NCBI GenBank assembly: GCA_029261295.1 | Contig: JAJDBP010000017.1 | Coordinates: forward strand, 248,001-312,000 | Direction of reading: 5' to 3' | DNA: 64,000 nucleotides | Origin: Nitrospirales bacterium | GTDB lineage: Bacteria > Nitrospirota > Nitrospiria > Nitrospirales > UBA8639 | Shown here: positions 16,976 through 26,645 of the stretch, one piece after another | Layout: each line of letters begins with the position of its first letter | Numbering within the stretch: the first letter of the stretch is position 1 | Program-made: the position numbers and the translations under genes | Notes under the pieces: model-generated | Told to the model about the DNA's origin: nothing | Database searches by the model: none | Seen by the model: only the letters and a program-made list of their open reading frames with translations

Positions 16976-19108
16976 TTAAAAGTCTGGCGTGAACTCCAGT
17001 TTGCGCCATTTGTGAAAATGATACGTAATATCGCCACTCTTGATTGGATAAATTTTTTGATAGTCCTCTTCCCCATCATCGGCTTCATTCACTAAGACAA
17101 TCTTTTTATCCAATACTCTGGTACTTAATGGTGCATATAAGAATGTATAGGGTTGATCCTCATGGATCAAACGATGCAGTTCATGTGTGAGTTCACGTTG
17201 CCGATCTCGATTATACTCTTGCCGAATGCGAACGATGAGTTCATCCGCTCGCTGACTCTTATAGCCCACAAAATTCAATTGTTGAGGCCCGGCTTGACTG
17301 GAATGCCAAATCTGATAGAGATCTGGATCAATGCCCATGCTCCATCCCAATACCACCGCATCGAAGTCTCCTGTATTCACAAAATCCCCTAAGAACACGG
17401 CCCACTCAAACACTTGAGTATTCACTTTCACACCAATTTTTTTCCAGGCATTCTGGGCAATCGTCATGAGATTTTTTCGAATAGGGTTGCCATTATTCGT
17501 AATCAAATTAAATTCGAAAATTTTCCCATTCTTTTCTAACCACCCATCCCCATTGACGTGCCACCCATGTTGCTGGAAAATCGCCTGGGCTCCTTCAGGA
17601 TCATAGGGAAGAGGTTGAATAGCTGGGTCATACCATTCAGTATTTTTCGGATACGGACCGGTGGTCCGTTCGCCTTCCCCATACATCAGATATTGAATAA
17701 TCTCACCCACATTAATGGCCATCCCCAACGCTTTCCGAATGTCCCCATCAGCAAACAAGGGTTTCCGATTGTTGTAGCCGATGTAGGTGTAGGCAAAGCC
17801 CAAGCTCGAAAACCATTGATACCTGGGATCGTTTTTATAACGATCAACTTGATGTGGTTGGGCACTATAATAGTCGATGGCTCCTGTTCGAAACTCGACT
17901 TCTTGCGTGAAGAGTTCTGGAATAATTCGCATGTAATAGTCTTGATATTGAGCGGGCCCTTCCCAATAGTCATCAAACCGTTTGAGATGAATAAATTCAT
18001 CTCCCTGCCATTCCACAAATTGAAAACGGCCGCTGCCGATTGGATGCCGATTAAATTGGCTATCTCGCATCCCAAATGTTTTTTGGGCTTCTTCTGACAA
18101 ATTTCGTTCTTGTTTTTCACGATTTATTGCTGCGGCATTGAGCAAGTGCTCAGGCAGGATACCCATTGTCCAAGCATTGATTGCCGGAGAATAGAGCCGC
18201 TTATAAATAATTTTCACCCTATAGGGATCTAGGATTTCCACTGTTTTGATTGGTTCGAAATCCGGCGTCCGTGGCGAGAGATTTTTCGGATTCATGATGG
18301 CTTCATACGTAAACTTCACATCCCCCGCATCGAATTCATGGCCATCTTGAAAATTCACACCCTTCCGTAGATAAAACACGATGGTGGGATTATGTTCCCC
18401 AACTGGAAGAATTTCAGGAAATTTTTCACGGAGAGCTTCTTCGGCCTCCTTTCCGATTTCTTTCGGATAGCGAATCATTTCATCAAAAGGAAAGTGGTCG
18501 AAATACTGTTCGCCCAGAATTGGTTTCAAACGATCAAAGAGATCTTGGTCCACCTGAGAAAGAGTAAACGCAACTCTCGCCGGAACCCTAACCTTCACCT
18601 GTATATCTTTCAGCTGCGGCTTGCCTTCCGCATTGGGCAGTAATAAAGGAATAGTTTCTTCTCGTTGAGTCGATGGCAAGAGTTCCAGCGACTGAACATA
18701 ATTTTTGAGCCCTTCGTCTGTTCCCGTTTTCCAGGCTTTTTGGATGTGGTGAAAGAGCGCCGCTCCAGTCACCTCAGTCCCATCGGGAAAACGATGATAG
18801 GGATTTACCAAAAGGTAGGCCCGTTCGGTAATCTCCCAATCCGTCGCCAACCGTCCCCGTAAGTCCAGGTTCTCATCTAAATCTAAGAGTCCTTCAAACA
18901 CCTGACTCACAATACTGGAACTGGCTGAATCGGCATTCAACGCGGGATTAAGAATTTTGGCATCCCCACTCGACCCCTCAATGTATGTCACCAAGCGATT
19001 CGGATTTCCGGCTGCTTGATTTTCGTAGGTGGGAACCCAGAAATATGATTGAAGAAGGAAGAGGACCAGTACCAGGGGAATGAAGAGCAGGAGTCGTTTA
19101 ACAATCAT
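16976..19108 (-). CDS. Solute-binding protein family 5, membrane-anchored, enlarged
   Basis: This 710-residue protein is the extracytoplasmic receptor of the importer. The N-terminus has a hydrophobic segment (about 5-24) without a lipobox cysteine, so it is likely signal-anchored or secreted. Family 5 features are GLLDLDENLDLRGRLATDWEI, VNFQDGHEFDAGDVKFTYEAI, IGSGRFQFVEW and the C-terminal GWSMGIDPDLYQIWHSSQ. It is some 150 residues longer than a usual DppA/OppA. The extra part (about 115-240) separates two halves of the first lobe and contains charged helices. It is the first gene of the cluster. Confidence 0.9.
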   Translation of the reverse strand: MIVKRLLLFIPLVLVLFLLQSYFWVPTYENQAAGNPNRLVTYIEGSSGDAKILNPALNADSASSSIVSQVFEGLLDLDENLDLRGRLATDWEITERAYLLVNPYHRFPDGTEVTGAALFHHIQKAWKTGTDEGLKNYVQSLELLPSTQREETIPLLLPNAEGKPQLKDIQVKVRVPARVAFTLSQVDQDLFDRLKPILGEQYFDHFPFDEMIRYPKEIGKEAEEALREKFPEILPVGEHNPTIVFYLRKGVNFQDGHEFDAGDVKFTYEAIMNPKNLSPRTPDFEPIKTVEILDPYRVKIIYKRLYSPAINAWTMGILPEHLLNAAAINREKQERNLSEEAQKTFGMRDSQFNRHPIGSGRFQFVEWQGDEFIHLKRFDDYWEGPAQYQDYYMRIIPELFTQEVEFRTGAIDYYSAQPHQVDRYKNDPRYQWFSSLGFAYTYIGYNNRKPLFADGDIRKALGMAINVGEIIQYLMYGEGERTTGPYPKNTEWYDPAIQPLPYDPEGAQAIFQQHGWHVNGDGWLEKNGKIFEFNLITNNGNPIRKNLMTIAQNAWKKIGVKVNTQVFEWAVFLGDFVNTGDFDAVVLGWSMGIDPDLYQIWHSSQAGPQQLNFVGYKSQRADELIVRIRQEYNRDRQRELTHELHRLIHEDQPYTFLYAPLSTRVLDKKIVLVNEADDGEEDYQKIYPIKSGDITYHFHKWRKLEFTPDF

Positions 19109-19540
19109 TATCTATACGGATAGACCATGCAACGCAAAATTATTTCAATAGTATCAAGAACTTTTAGATGAAGCCATGACTGAATACCTTTATCCACAGC
19201 CTGTTGATTATTTTTTTCCACAACTCATTACGAAGGAGTCTTCCAGGCCAGTGATTTTTTTCTTGCAGTCTTTTTTTTATTTCGCTAGACTCCGCGTTCC
19301 TTTTTTTTGACAGATCTCAATTGCCTAGGTGCGGCCATCATGATCCCTTAACAGCTTTTCTCAATAGCACGATCTTCTCTATCCACAACTCATGCCCACT
19401 TTACCATCTTTACAATTGCTTCCCTTCTCTCATCAATTCTGGATGAGCCCTGTGTCCTATTCGTCTTTATTTTTTCCCCAATGTGACGTTCGACACACAG
19501 TGCGCTCTTTCCCCAATCGTGTCTTGAAGGAGGGTTGTTC
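19109..19540. other. Divergent intergenic region, no gene seen
   Basis: These 432 bp lie between the importer operon (leftward) and a hybrid kinase (rightward), so both promoters should lie here. It is T-rich in the middle. I see no clear ORF, no good sigma-54 element and no strong repeat. Confidence 0.5.
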
Positions 19541-21475
19541 ATGGAGGATTGGTCTCACTCACGCACCGTTTTAATTGTTGACGACCACCAAGGTCTCATA
19601 TCCCTTATCCAACGGTGCCTTTCCCGAGAAGGTTTTCTTACCGCATTTGCTCATAGTGGAGAAGAGGCCATCAAGTGGCTCTCCCACCACCATGCTGACC
19701 TTCTTCTTCTAGATTTGCAGCTCACCGATATGTCAGGTGAAGATCTCATTCACCAGCTCAACCAACGTAACCTCACGCTCCCATTTATCGTCGTCACGGG
19801 TCAAGGAGACGAACGTCTCGCGGTTAAGATGATGAAACGTGGTGCGCGCGATTACTTCATTAAAGACAGCAGCCTTATCGAACTTCTCCCCTCCATCGTC
19901 ACGCAAACGTTTGAACAAATTCAACAGGAACAGCGTTTGACCCTCACCGAGGAAACCTTACGTGAAGAACGTGAGCGCATGGCCATTACATTGTCCTCAA
20001 TCGTCGAAGGGGTCTTCACCACAGATACCCGAGGACGTATTACCTATATGAATCGCATGGCGGAAGAATTGAGTGGATGGAAGCAGCGAGAAGCCCTAGG
20101 ACGATCGGTTGAGGAAGTTGTTCGATTTCTGCATTCTGGAGTGAACAAAGAAGATGACCATCCCGTTACTCATGTTTTAGAGATGGGAATTCCACTACAC
20201 CCTCTTGATCATTTTCCACTATTCGATCCAACCCACGGTGAGCGGCCAGTGGTTTATAGCGTATCTCCGCTACGTCGATCCAATGGAAATTTATTAGGAG
20301 CTGTCTTGATTCTGCGTGATATGACCGAGCGAATAAAATTAGATGAAGAACGACTAAAAACCAGTAAACTCGATTCCTTGGGACTACTAGCGGGTGGCAT
20401 TGCCCATGACTTCAATAATCTCCTCACGACCATCTTGGGCAACCTTTCTATGACGAAAGCGTGGGTCAATTCCCGGGATCATTTATTTTCTTTTCTCACT
20501 GAAGCGGAGAATGCCTCCCTCCGTGCTAAAAAACTCACACAACAACTCCTTACCTTTGCCAAAGGGGGCACTCCTCTCAAAAAACCTCTAACCTTGCAAC
20601 ATGTTATTCCTGAGTCTGCCGCGTTCGCCCTCTCCGGATCATCGATTCACTGCCATTGTGAGATCCCTGATGACCTTTGGACTATTGAAGCAGATGAAGG
20701 ACAAATCGGCCAGGTTGTGCATAATCTCGCCGTCAACGCGAGCCAGGCCATGCCAACTGGTGGCACCCTCACCATTAAAGCAGAGAATGTGATCAAGAAC
20801 TCCTCACAGGCCACACAGACCGGACTCCCCGATGCAGGAAATTACGTCAAACTGACTATTCAAGATAATGGAAATGGCATTCCTCCTTATGCTTTCCACA
20901 AAATTTTTGATCCCTACTATTCGACGAAAGAGTCTAGAGCTGGACTCGGGCTTAGTACCGCCTACTCTATTATTCATAATCACCATGGGAGAATTGCCGC
21001 TGTCTCGACCCAAGGCCAAGGAGCAACCTTTGTTATTCATCTTCCAGCGTCTCCGGTCACTGCCATCGCCCCACTGACTTCAACTTCTACTATGACTGGA
21101 GAAGGACGAGTCCTGGTGATGGATGATGAAGAATCCATTCGCCTCCTCTTAGGCGAAATGCTCAAGCACTTAGGATACGATGTGCAATGTGTATCTGAAG
21201 GGAGGGAAGCGCTAGAACGTTACCAAGAAGCCTTTCATACTCACCAACCATTTAGGGCAGTCATTTTAGATCTTACCGTCACAGGCGGCTTAGGCGGAAA
21301 GGATACCGTTCAACAACTACGGCAATTCGACCCACAAGTTAAAGCTATTGTGGCTAGCGGATACTCGAATGATCCGGTCCTCTCACGCTACTCAACCTTT
21401 GGATTTCATGGGGTAGTCGCCAAACCTTTTCGTCTGGCCGAACTCAGCCAAGTGCTACACGAAATCACGGCATGA
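19541..21475 (+). CDS. Hybrid sensor kinase: receiver, PAS, histidine kinase, receiver
   Basis: This 644-residue cytoplasmic protein starts at the ATG at 19541, which follows GAAGGAGGG by about 6 bases. The first receiver (about 8-125) has IVDDHQG, LLLLDLQLTDMSG and YFIKD. A PAS domain follows (about 145-265). The kinase core has H-box GGIAHDFNNLLTTIL (about 280), the N-box NLAVNASQAM, DNGNGIP and GLGLSTAYS. The second receiver (about 520-640) has VMDDEESIR, AVILDLTVTGGLGG and VVAKPF. Receiver domains at both ends suggest a phosphorelay that is itself controlled by another kinase. No DNA-binding output is present. It stands alone on the plus strand. Confidence 0.92.
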   Translation: MEDWSHSRTVLIVDDHQGLISLIQRCLSREGFLTAFAHSGEEAIKWLSHHHADLLLLDLQLTDMSGEDLIHQLNQRNLTLPFIVVTGQGDERLAVKMMKRGARDYFIKDSSLIELLPSIVTQTFEQIQQEQRLTLTEETLREERERMAITLSSIVEGVFTTDTRGRITYMNRMAEELSGWKQREALGRSVEEVVRFLHSGVNKEDDHPVTHVLEMGIPLHPLDHFPLFDPTHGERPVVYSVSPLRRSNGNLLGAVLILRDMTERIKLDEERLKTSKLDSLGLLAGGIAHDFNNLLTTILGNLSMTKAWVNSRDHLFSFLTEAENASLRAKKLTQQLLTFAKGGTPLKKPLTLQHVIPESAAFALSGSSIHCHCEIPDDLWTIEADEGQIGQVVHNLAVNASQAMPTGGTLTIKAENVIKNSSQATQTGLPDAGNYVKLTIQDNGNGIPPYAFHKIFDPYYSTKESRAGLGLSTAYSIIHNHHGRIAAVSTQGQGATFVIHLPASPVTAIAPLTSTSTMTGEGRVLVMDDEESIRLLLGEMLKHLGYDVQCVSEGREALERYQEAFHTHQPFRAVILDLTVTGGLGGKDTVQQLRQFDPQVKAIVASGYSNDPVLSRYSTFGFHGVVAKPFRLAELSQVLHEITA

Positions 21476-21524
21476 TGGACAGATTTATGGAGAGAAAACA
21501 CCTGGATGGGTGCTAGATCTAGGG

Positions 21525-21830
21525 CTAGACCTCTATTTTTACTTCACCTTCTTCAACAACAGTTTCATACGATTTAATATTGCTAGATGGGTTGGTTATA
21601 CAATGACCTGTTTTCACATTATATTCCCATCCATGCCACGGACACGTGACCGTCTCTCCCTCTAAGTCTCCTTCACCGAGCGGTCCACCTCGATGAAGAC
21701 ACATATTATCCATCACGTGAAACGCCCCATCCACATTAAAGACTGCTAAACACTTGTCTTTAACTTCGACCACAACCCCATTTCCTGGGCTCACTTCATC
21801 AATTTTCGCTATTTGAATCCACTCTCCCAT
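21525..21830 (-). CDS. Rieske-type [2Fe-2S] ferredoxin-like protein
   Basis: This 101-residue soluble protein has the two Rieske half-sites CLHRGG (Cys-X-His) and CPWHGWEY (Cys-X2-His) spaced as in NirD/BphF-type small Rieske proteins. It should bind one [2Fe-2S] cluster and act as an electron carrier or as the small subunit of an oxidoreductase. No oxygenase or nitrite reductase gene is adjacent. It lies 37 bp downstream of the Mrp gene on the same strand, which as an Fe-S cluster carrier is a sensible neighbour. Confidence 0.92.
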   Translation of the reverse strand: MGEWIQIAKIDEVSPGNGVVVEVKDKCLAVFNVDGAFHVMDNMCLHRGGPLGEGDLEGETVTCPWHGWEYNVKTGHCITNPSSNIKSYETVVEEGEVKIEV

Positions 21831-21867
21831 AACTTCTCCTCATGTATTAACACACACGCTCATTGAC

Positions 21868-22767
21868 CTAGGATGATTTCTGAATTGGATCTTTAATTTT
21901 CTTCAACATACTCGAAAGAGTTGGTGCTGACTCACTCTCGGCATTTTCTCCCTGTTCAATTTGGCCGACCAATGTCCGCACAATCTGGATAAAGGCCTGT
22001 GTTTGTGGAGAATCAGGATCTTTGACCACAATCGGATTCCCCTGATCCCCGCCCTCACGAATGGCAGGATCAAGTGGAATACGGCCAAGAAACGGAATTT
22101 CGAATTTTTTGGCCGCTTCCTCGCCCCCACCGTGTGAAAAAATTTCAGTACGTTCCCCACAATGGCCACACACAAAATGACTCATGTTCTCTATAACACC
22201 CAGCAATGGCACATTCACTTTCTTGAACATCGTCATGCCTTTTCGAACATCCGATAGTGCCACTTTCTGAGGAGTCGTGACGGTAATGGCTCCAGTTAAC
22301 GGCACAAGCTGAGACAGTGTCAGAGGGACATCACCCGTTCCAGGCGGAAGATCAATCAATAAATAGTCCAGTTCGCCCCACACGACATCACGGAAAAATT
22401 GTTGAATGGCCGAATGGACCATAGGACCTCTCCACACAACCGGAGTATCTTCTGGAACAAAAAATCCCATGGAGATGACCTTCACGCCCTGCCCTTCAGC
22501 AGGAGTAATTTTCTCGCCGTCTTTGACTGGTTCTTGAGTCACCCCAATCATCATTGGAATATTCGGGCCATAAATATCGGCATCCATCACCCCAACAGAA
22601 AAGCCTTCTTGTTTGAGAGCCACGGCCATGTTCACCGTGACGGTGGACTTTCCAACACCCCCCTTTCCGCTACTAACCGCAATGATATGCTTAACCCCAG
22701 GAAGTGGATTTTCCTGCGGCTGATTCGTCGCAGCTGCTGCCTCTGGGGACTGTTGTTCTTCAGCCAT
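21868..22767 (-). CDS. Mrp/ApbC (NBP35-type) Fe-S cluster carrier ATPase
   Basis: This 299-residue cytoplasmic P-loop ATPase has the deviant Walker [12 protein letters not shown] near 32-42, [27 protein letters not shown], and the [15 protein letters not shown] switch. The CGHCGE pair (CxxC) is the cluster-binding motif used at the dimer interface. The family assembles and transfers Fe-S clusters. It lacks the N-terminal MIP18-like domain of longer Mrp proteins, and has a short Gln/Pro-rich leader instead. The start follows GAAGGAGAA. Confidence 0.95.
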   Translation of the reverse strand: MAEEQQSPEAAAATNQPQENPLPGVKHIIAVSSGKGGVGKSTVTVNMAVALKQEGFSVGVMDADIYGPNIPMMIGVTQEPVKDGEKITPAEGQGVKVISMGFFVPEDTPVVWRGPMVHSAIQQFFRDVVWGELDYLLIDLPPGTGDVPLTLSQLVPLTGAITVTTPQKVALSDVRKGMTMFKKVNVPLLGVIENMSHFVCGHCGERTEIFSHGGGEEAAKKFEIPFLGRIPLDPAIREGGDQGNPIVVKDPDSPQTQAFIQIVRTLVGQIEQGENAESESAPTLSSMLKKIKDPIQKSS

Positions 22768-22970
22768 TTATCGTTCTCCTTCTTGCTTGGTTCTTCGAGA
22801 TACTCTCGTGACAAATTATCTCTTCGGGACATGACATTTCATATAATCCATCTCTATCATACAGATGTCGAACCTCTTCTCACACTCTCATCAAAAAAAG
22901 AAAAGAAGGAAGCGCAGATCTGCCTGTAGAAATGAAAACTGTAGGCTGGAAACTTTTGGTTGATTAATCC

Positions 22971-23174
22971 CTAACCAAGTTGCGTGGCAAATTTTTTGCG
23001 CGAACGCCCAATGAGTGGCTCATGATGATTTTGACGATTAGCGGCAATCACCGGATCCAAAATTTCTCCACATGTAATACATCGCCATCCTGAAAAGTAG
23101 ATGGCACCGGCTTCATCGGCCACATCCCCAAATTTATCTTGAATCATAATTCCCTGACATCGTGGACAATCCAT
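22971..23174 (-). CDS. Small zinc-ribbon protein under a putative sigma-54 promoter
   Basis: This 67-residue protein has two CxxC pairs: CPRC near the start and CITC near residue 35. The linker FGDVADEAGAIYFSGWR suggests a zinc-ribbon fold, and a basic tail with RSRKKF follows. I chose the ATG at 23174, which follows a GGAAGGGG ribosome site; an in-frame GTG lies at 23183. I do not know its function. Its upstream region carries a sigma-54-like promoter and a perfect palindrome, and the next gene upstream encodes a sigma-54 activator, so it is a plausible direct target. Confidence 0.75.
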   Translation of the reverse strand: MDCPRCQGIMIQDKFGDVADEAGAIYFSGWRCITCGEILDPVIAANRQNHHEPLIGRSRKKFATQLG

Positions 23175-23236
23175 ACACTGCACCCCTTCCTAAAACACAA
23201 AATAAGTGAAAATGAAGTCGTAGGTCAGGGTATGTA

Positions 23237-23250
23237 GCAAGGGAGATACC
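23237..23250 (-). promoter_or_regulatory. Sigma-54-like -24/-12 promoter of the zinc-ribbon gene
   Basis: The minus strand reads CGGTATCTCCCTTGCT. It has GG and GC separated by exactly 10 bases, with TTGC at -12, and is weaker at -24 (GGTAT against GGCAC). Transcription would start near 23225, giving an about 50-nt leader. Confidence 0.55.
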
Positions 23251-23311
23251 GAAAGCAATATTTTATAAGCCATTGTTTTTGAATGCTATTTTCGATAATC
23301 ACAGATTGCTT

Positions 23312-23328
23312 TGTTTCATAATGAAACA
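23312..23328. promoter_or_regulatory. Perfect palindrome TGTTTCATAATGAAACA, likely activator site
   Basis: The 8-bp arms TGTTTCAT and ATGAAACA flank a single A. It sits about 90 bp upstream of the predicted transcription start, the usual range for enhancer-type sites of sigma-54 activators. A second right half-site, ATGAAACA, is at 23424-23431, next to TTGGTACCAA (23404-23413). Confidence 0.5.
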
Positions 23329-23432
23329 TAATTTATTTTTGTCTATCGATTTAAAAAATGTAAACCATTGATTATTATAATTTTATTACATATTGACACC
23401 AATTGGTACCAAATGATTCTAAAATGAAACAT

Positions 23433-24812
23433 CTAGCAATTTGGCTTTAATCCAAATTGCTTGACCTTCCGCCATAAGGTTGACCGGCCAATCCCTAACC
23501 GCTGAGAAGCGGCTTTCAAATGCCAACCCGAACTATCCAACGCCCGGCTAATGGCCTGCCGTTCTATGGACTGCAAGGATTCACTATCCGTCCATTCCCG
23601 ATGGTCCAGGTAATGTCGTTGCAAATCAGCCGGAAGATGCTCAAATTGGATTATTGTTTCCTCACAACAAACAAAGGCATGTTCCATCACGTTCTGCAAT
23701 TCACGAATGTTCCCAGGGAACAAATATTGTTCAAGGGCCGTGAGAGATTGAGGTGAGAGCCCAGTAATCTGCTTGCCCATTTCACGATTAAACTTCTCTC
23801 GAAAATGATTCACGAGCAACGGAATATCATCTGCTCGCTCACGGAGTGGGGGCAACACAACGGGAATCACACGAATCCGATAATACAAATCCTCTCGAAA
23901 ACGGCCTTCACGAACGGCTTCATCCAGATTGCGATTGGTCGCGGCTACAATTTTCACGTCAACGCTGATTGTTTCATTAGAGCCAACCCGTTCGAACCGT
24001 CCTCTTTCAAGAACTCCCAATAACTTGACTTGGGTCGTCAAGCTCATCTCCCCAACTTCATCAAGAAAAATAGTGCCTCCATTGGCAATTTCAAAACGGC
24101 CAGGCTTGTCCACATACGCATTAGTGAAGGCACCTTTTACATGGCCAAACAATTCACTTTCTAGCACTCCCTCCGACAAACTTGCTCCATTCACGACAAC
24201 GAATGGCCCTTGTCTCCGCGAACTATGTGCATGCAAGGCATACGCGATCAATTCCTTCCCCGTCCCACTCTCGCCAGAAATCAAAACTGAAGACTTCGAT
24301 GCCGCGATGGCTGGAAGCTTGGCAAAAATATTTTGCATGAGTGGGCTGCGACCCACAATATGGTCGAATTGAACTTGCTCACCTAAACGATGTTTCAACT
24401 CTGAAACCTCTGCCGTTTTTGCCGTTAATTCTCTGGCAAGGGAGATATCACGAATGACCTCAATTAACCCTATTAGCTTGCCATCCTTGTCTAGCAAAAA
24501 ATCTGTATTGATACTCACCGGCATCTGGATGCCATCTCGACGACGAACGATCGCCTCGAAATTTGACACCCGCTCTCCTCGAAGAGCACGTTCTAACACA
24601 CAATCTTGGCTCGAACAGATATTGCTTTGGATGAGGACATCACAAGCCAATAACATTCCCAAATCTGGCACGTCATAGCCCAACATGGTCTGCATGGCAC
24701 GATTCAAAAACGTCACACGTTTCTGCAAATCAATGGTGATCACTCCATCACTGATACAATCTAAAATGGCTTCTGCTCCATTCGATCGGGAATTTGTATT
24801 ATTCTCTTCCAT
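23433..24812 (-). CDS. Sigma-54 dependent transcriptional activator with PAS sensor
   Basis: This protein has 459 residues from the ATG at 24812; an upstream in-frame ATG at 24833 is possible. The N-terminal PAS domain (about 15-130) includes a cysteine cluster (LLACDVL, NICSSQDC) that could bind a metal, heme or Fe-S group, or sense redox; that is inference. The AAA+ domain has Walker A GESGTGKE, the sigma-54 contact loop GAFTNA in place of GAFTGA, Walker B GGTIFLDEVGEM, and the R-finger region FREDLYYRIRV. A Fis-type helix-turn-helix ends the protein (LKAASQRLGIGRSTLWRK). It is encoded directly upstream of a small gene with a sigma-54-like promoter. Confidence 0.93.
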   Translation of the reverse strand: MEENNTNSRSNGAEAILDCISDGVITIDLQKRVTFLNRAMQTMLGYDVPDLGMLLACDVLIQSNICSSQDCVLERALRGERVSNFEAIVRRRDGIQMPVSINTDFLLDKDGKLIGLIEVIRDISLARELTAKTAEVSELKHRLGEQVQFDHIVGRSPLMQNIFAKLPAIAASKSSVLISGESGTGKELIAYALHAHSSRRQGPFVVVNGASLSEGVLESELFGHVKGAFTNAYVDKPGRFEIANGGTIFLDEVGEMSLTTQVKLLGVLERGRFERVGSNETISVDVKIVAATNRNLDEAVREGRFREDLYYRIRVIPVVLPPLRERADDIPLLVNHFREKFNREMGKQITGLSPQSLTALEQYLFPGNIRELQNVMEHAFVCCEETIIQFEHLPADLQRHYLDHREWTDSESLQSIERQAISRALDSSGWHLKAASQRLGIGRSTLWRKVKQFGLKPNC

Positions 24813-25017
24813 AACATTCACACCTTTTACCATGAAGATTTTTCGTTGCGACGAACTCGACCTTTTCGTTCACGAGTTGTTATGTTAGAAAGATACTAGC
24901 GCAGGAACGGGAATATGCGCGCACCATCACGAATCTAACCCTAGTGTAAGCCAGGTCCATTCTGATCCACAATTCCCTGGCCACCACCACTTTGCCAATC
25001 CTTTTTCAATAAAACCA

Positions 25018-25830
25018 ATGAATGTCCTGCCAACTCTCGCACAACTTCAATATCCTGAGATTGATCCGATTTTTTTTCAAATTGGACCATTAGCCTTCCG
25101 ATGGTATGGACTCATGTACCTATTAGGGTTAGGTGGCGCCTATTGGCTCATCAAAGCCCGTGCAGTCAAAAAACACATTCCACTCTCCCCTCAACAACTT
25201 TCAGACCTCATTGTCTTTGCGGCGTTTGGAGTCTTTATTGGCGGACGTTTGGGCTACGTCTTATTTTATAACTTGCCCTTTTATCTGGATAATCCACTCA
25301 AAGTCTTTGCGGTTTGGGAAGGAGGCATGTCCTTCCATGGTGGATTGCTCGGGGTCTGTGTGGCCCTAGTCATATTTTGCAAACGAAGGGGCTTCTCTAT
25401 GGCCTCCATTGCCGACCTCGCAGCGGGAGCCGCTCCGATTGGCTTAGGATTTGGACGTTTAGGGAACTTTATAAATGGCGAGCTATTCGGCCGGGCGACT
25501 GATGTTGAGTGGTGTATGGTCTTCCCACAAGGTGGGCCTGAATGCAGACATCCCTCCCAGCTTTATGAAGCCGGGCTGGAGGGCCTTACGCTTTTCATCT
25601 TGCTTACGATTATCAATCGATGGAACACGCCACCCGGGACTCTTTTTTGGACCTTTATCAGTGGCTATGGAGTGGCTAGATTTTTCGTCGAATTTTTCCG
25701 TGAACCCGACAGTCATTTAGGATTCATTTTCCAATGGGTCACTATGGGCCAACTCCTCTGTATCCCCATGATCACCCTCGGTCTCATCATGATTCTTCGC
25801 GGATATCAACAGTCAAAAAATTCCGCTTAA
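25018..25830 (+). CDS. lgt: Prolipoprotein diacylglyceryl transferase
   Basis: This 270-residue integral inner-membrane enzyme transfers diacylglycerol from phosphatidylglycerol to the lipobox cysteine of prolipoproteins. The signatures are FRWYGLMYLLG, GGRLGYVLFYN, WEGGMSFHGGLLG with the essential His, and GRLGNFINGELFGR. About seven hydrophobic segments are visible. Length and order are normal for Lgt. It stands alone on the plus strand. Its presence agrees with the TPR lipoprotein encoded nearby. Confidence 0.96.
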   Translation: MNVLPTLAQLQYPEIDPIFFQIGPLAFRWYGLMYLLGLGGAYWLIKARAVKKHIPLSPQQLSDLIVFAAFGVFIGGRLGYVLFYNLPFYLDNPLKVFAVWEGGMSFHGGLLGVCVALVIFCKRRGFSMASIADLAAGAAPIGLGFGRLGNFINGELFGRATDVEWCMVFPQGGPECRHPSQLYEAGLEGLTLFILLTIINRWNTPPGTLFWTFISGYGVARFFVEFFREPDSHLGFIFQWVTMGQLLCIPMITLGLIMILRGYQQSKNSA

Positions 25831-25854
25831 GCCACATACAGGGGCCCTTGCCCT

Positions 25855-26571
25855 CTACGCACACAATTCCCCTCCATCTATAGGCAAGGTCATCCCCGAT
25901 GTATACTGATTCTGTAGTAAAAATAAGTAGGCTGCAGAAACTTCCTTGTGCGTTCCCATACGATCCAGAGGCGGTCGTATTCCAAACAACTTAAGGGCAT
26001 CATACCGCTCAGTATCATTCTGAAAGCGCTCAATAAACCCAGGACTGACAGCATTCACCCTAATAGGAGCCAGCTCAACCGCAAGGGCTTTCACGAGGGA
26101 TTCAATGGCACCATTTATAGCAGCGATTCCTGAATAGCCTTTGTACCCACGACTCGATGCGATCCCCGATGTCAGAAGAATGCTCCCTTCTTTTGAGAGA
26201 TAGGGGAGACAATGTCGAGCGACATAACACTGCCCCCAATACTTTGCCTCGAATGCCTTTCGAACTTCGCTAGAAGGCATGGTGACAAAATTACCTGTCA
26301 CTTGATCTGGTTTAATAGCCGCAACAACATGATCAATTTCCCCCACTTCAAAAAAGAAGCGGATTACGGCTTGTTCATCTCTCGCATCAAGTTCATACGT
26401 CGTCACCTTATTATCGAGCTGGCGTTTGGCAGCCATCAATTTCTCAACAGATCGAGAGGCAATGACAACCTCCGAGCCGACAGCAATTAGTTCCTCGGAA
26501 AGCTTTAGTCCAATACCGGAGCTCCCTCCAACCACGATCACTCGCCTATTTTTCAGCTCTTCATTTTTCAT
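25855..26571 (-). CDS. Short-chain dehydrogenase/reductase-like protein lacking YxxxK lysine
   Basis: This 238-residue Rossmann protein has VVGGSSGIGLKLSEEL for dinucleotide binding, an ARS segment for cofactor choice, the SDR helix and LLTSGIASSRG. Near the expected active site it reads GYSGIAAINGAIESLVKAL, where the position four residues after Tyr is Ala rather than the catalytic Lys. The C-terminal VRVNAVSPGFI and GMTLPIDGGE are standard for SDRs. Some SDR subgroups share this loss, so the activity may be changed. The substrate is unknown. It lies convergent with lgt. Confidence 0.88.
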   Translation of the reverse strand: MKNEELKNRRVIVVGGSSGIGLKLSEELIAVGSEVVIASRSVEKLMAAKRQLDNKVTTYELDARDEQAVIRFFFEVGEIDHVVAAIKPDQVTGNFVTMPSSEVRKAFEAKYWGQCYVARHCLPYLSKEGSILLTSGIASSRGYKGYSGIAAINGAIESLVKALAVELAPIRVNAVSPGFIERFQNDTERYDALKLFGIRPPLDRMGTHKEVSAAYLFLLQNQYTSGMTLPIDGGELCA

Positions 26572-26645
26572 CCTAGGTTCGGTTTCGAAACTACAATCCT
26601 TTTAAAGAAATAATCATTGTTTGACTGAGCTCCCCCTGGCTTCTA

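Noticed and set aside
17558-18097. 179-codon plus-strand frame
   Set aside because: It lies wholly antisense to the solute-binding protein gene, whose product is a clear family member.
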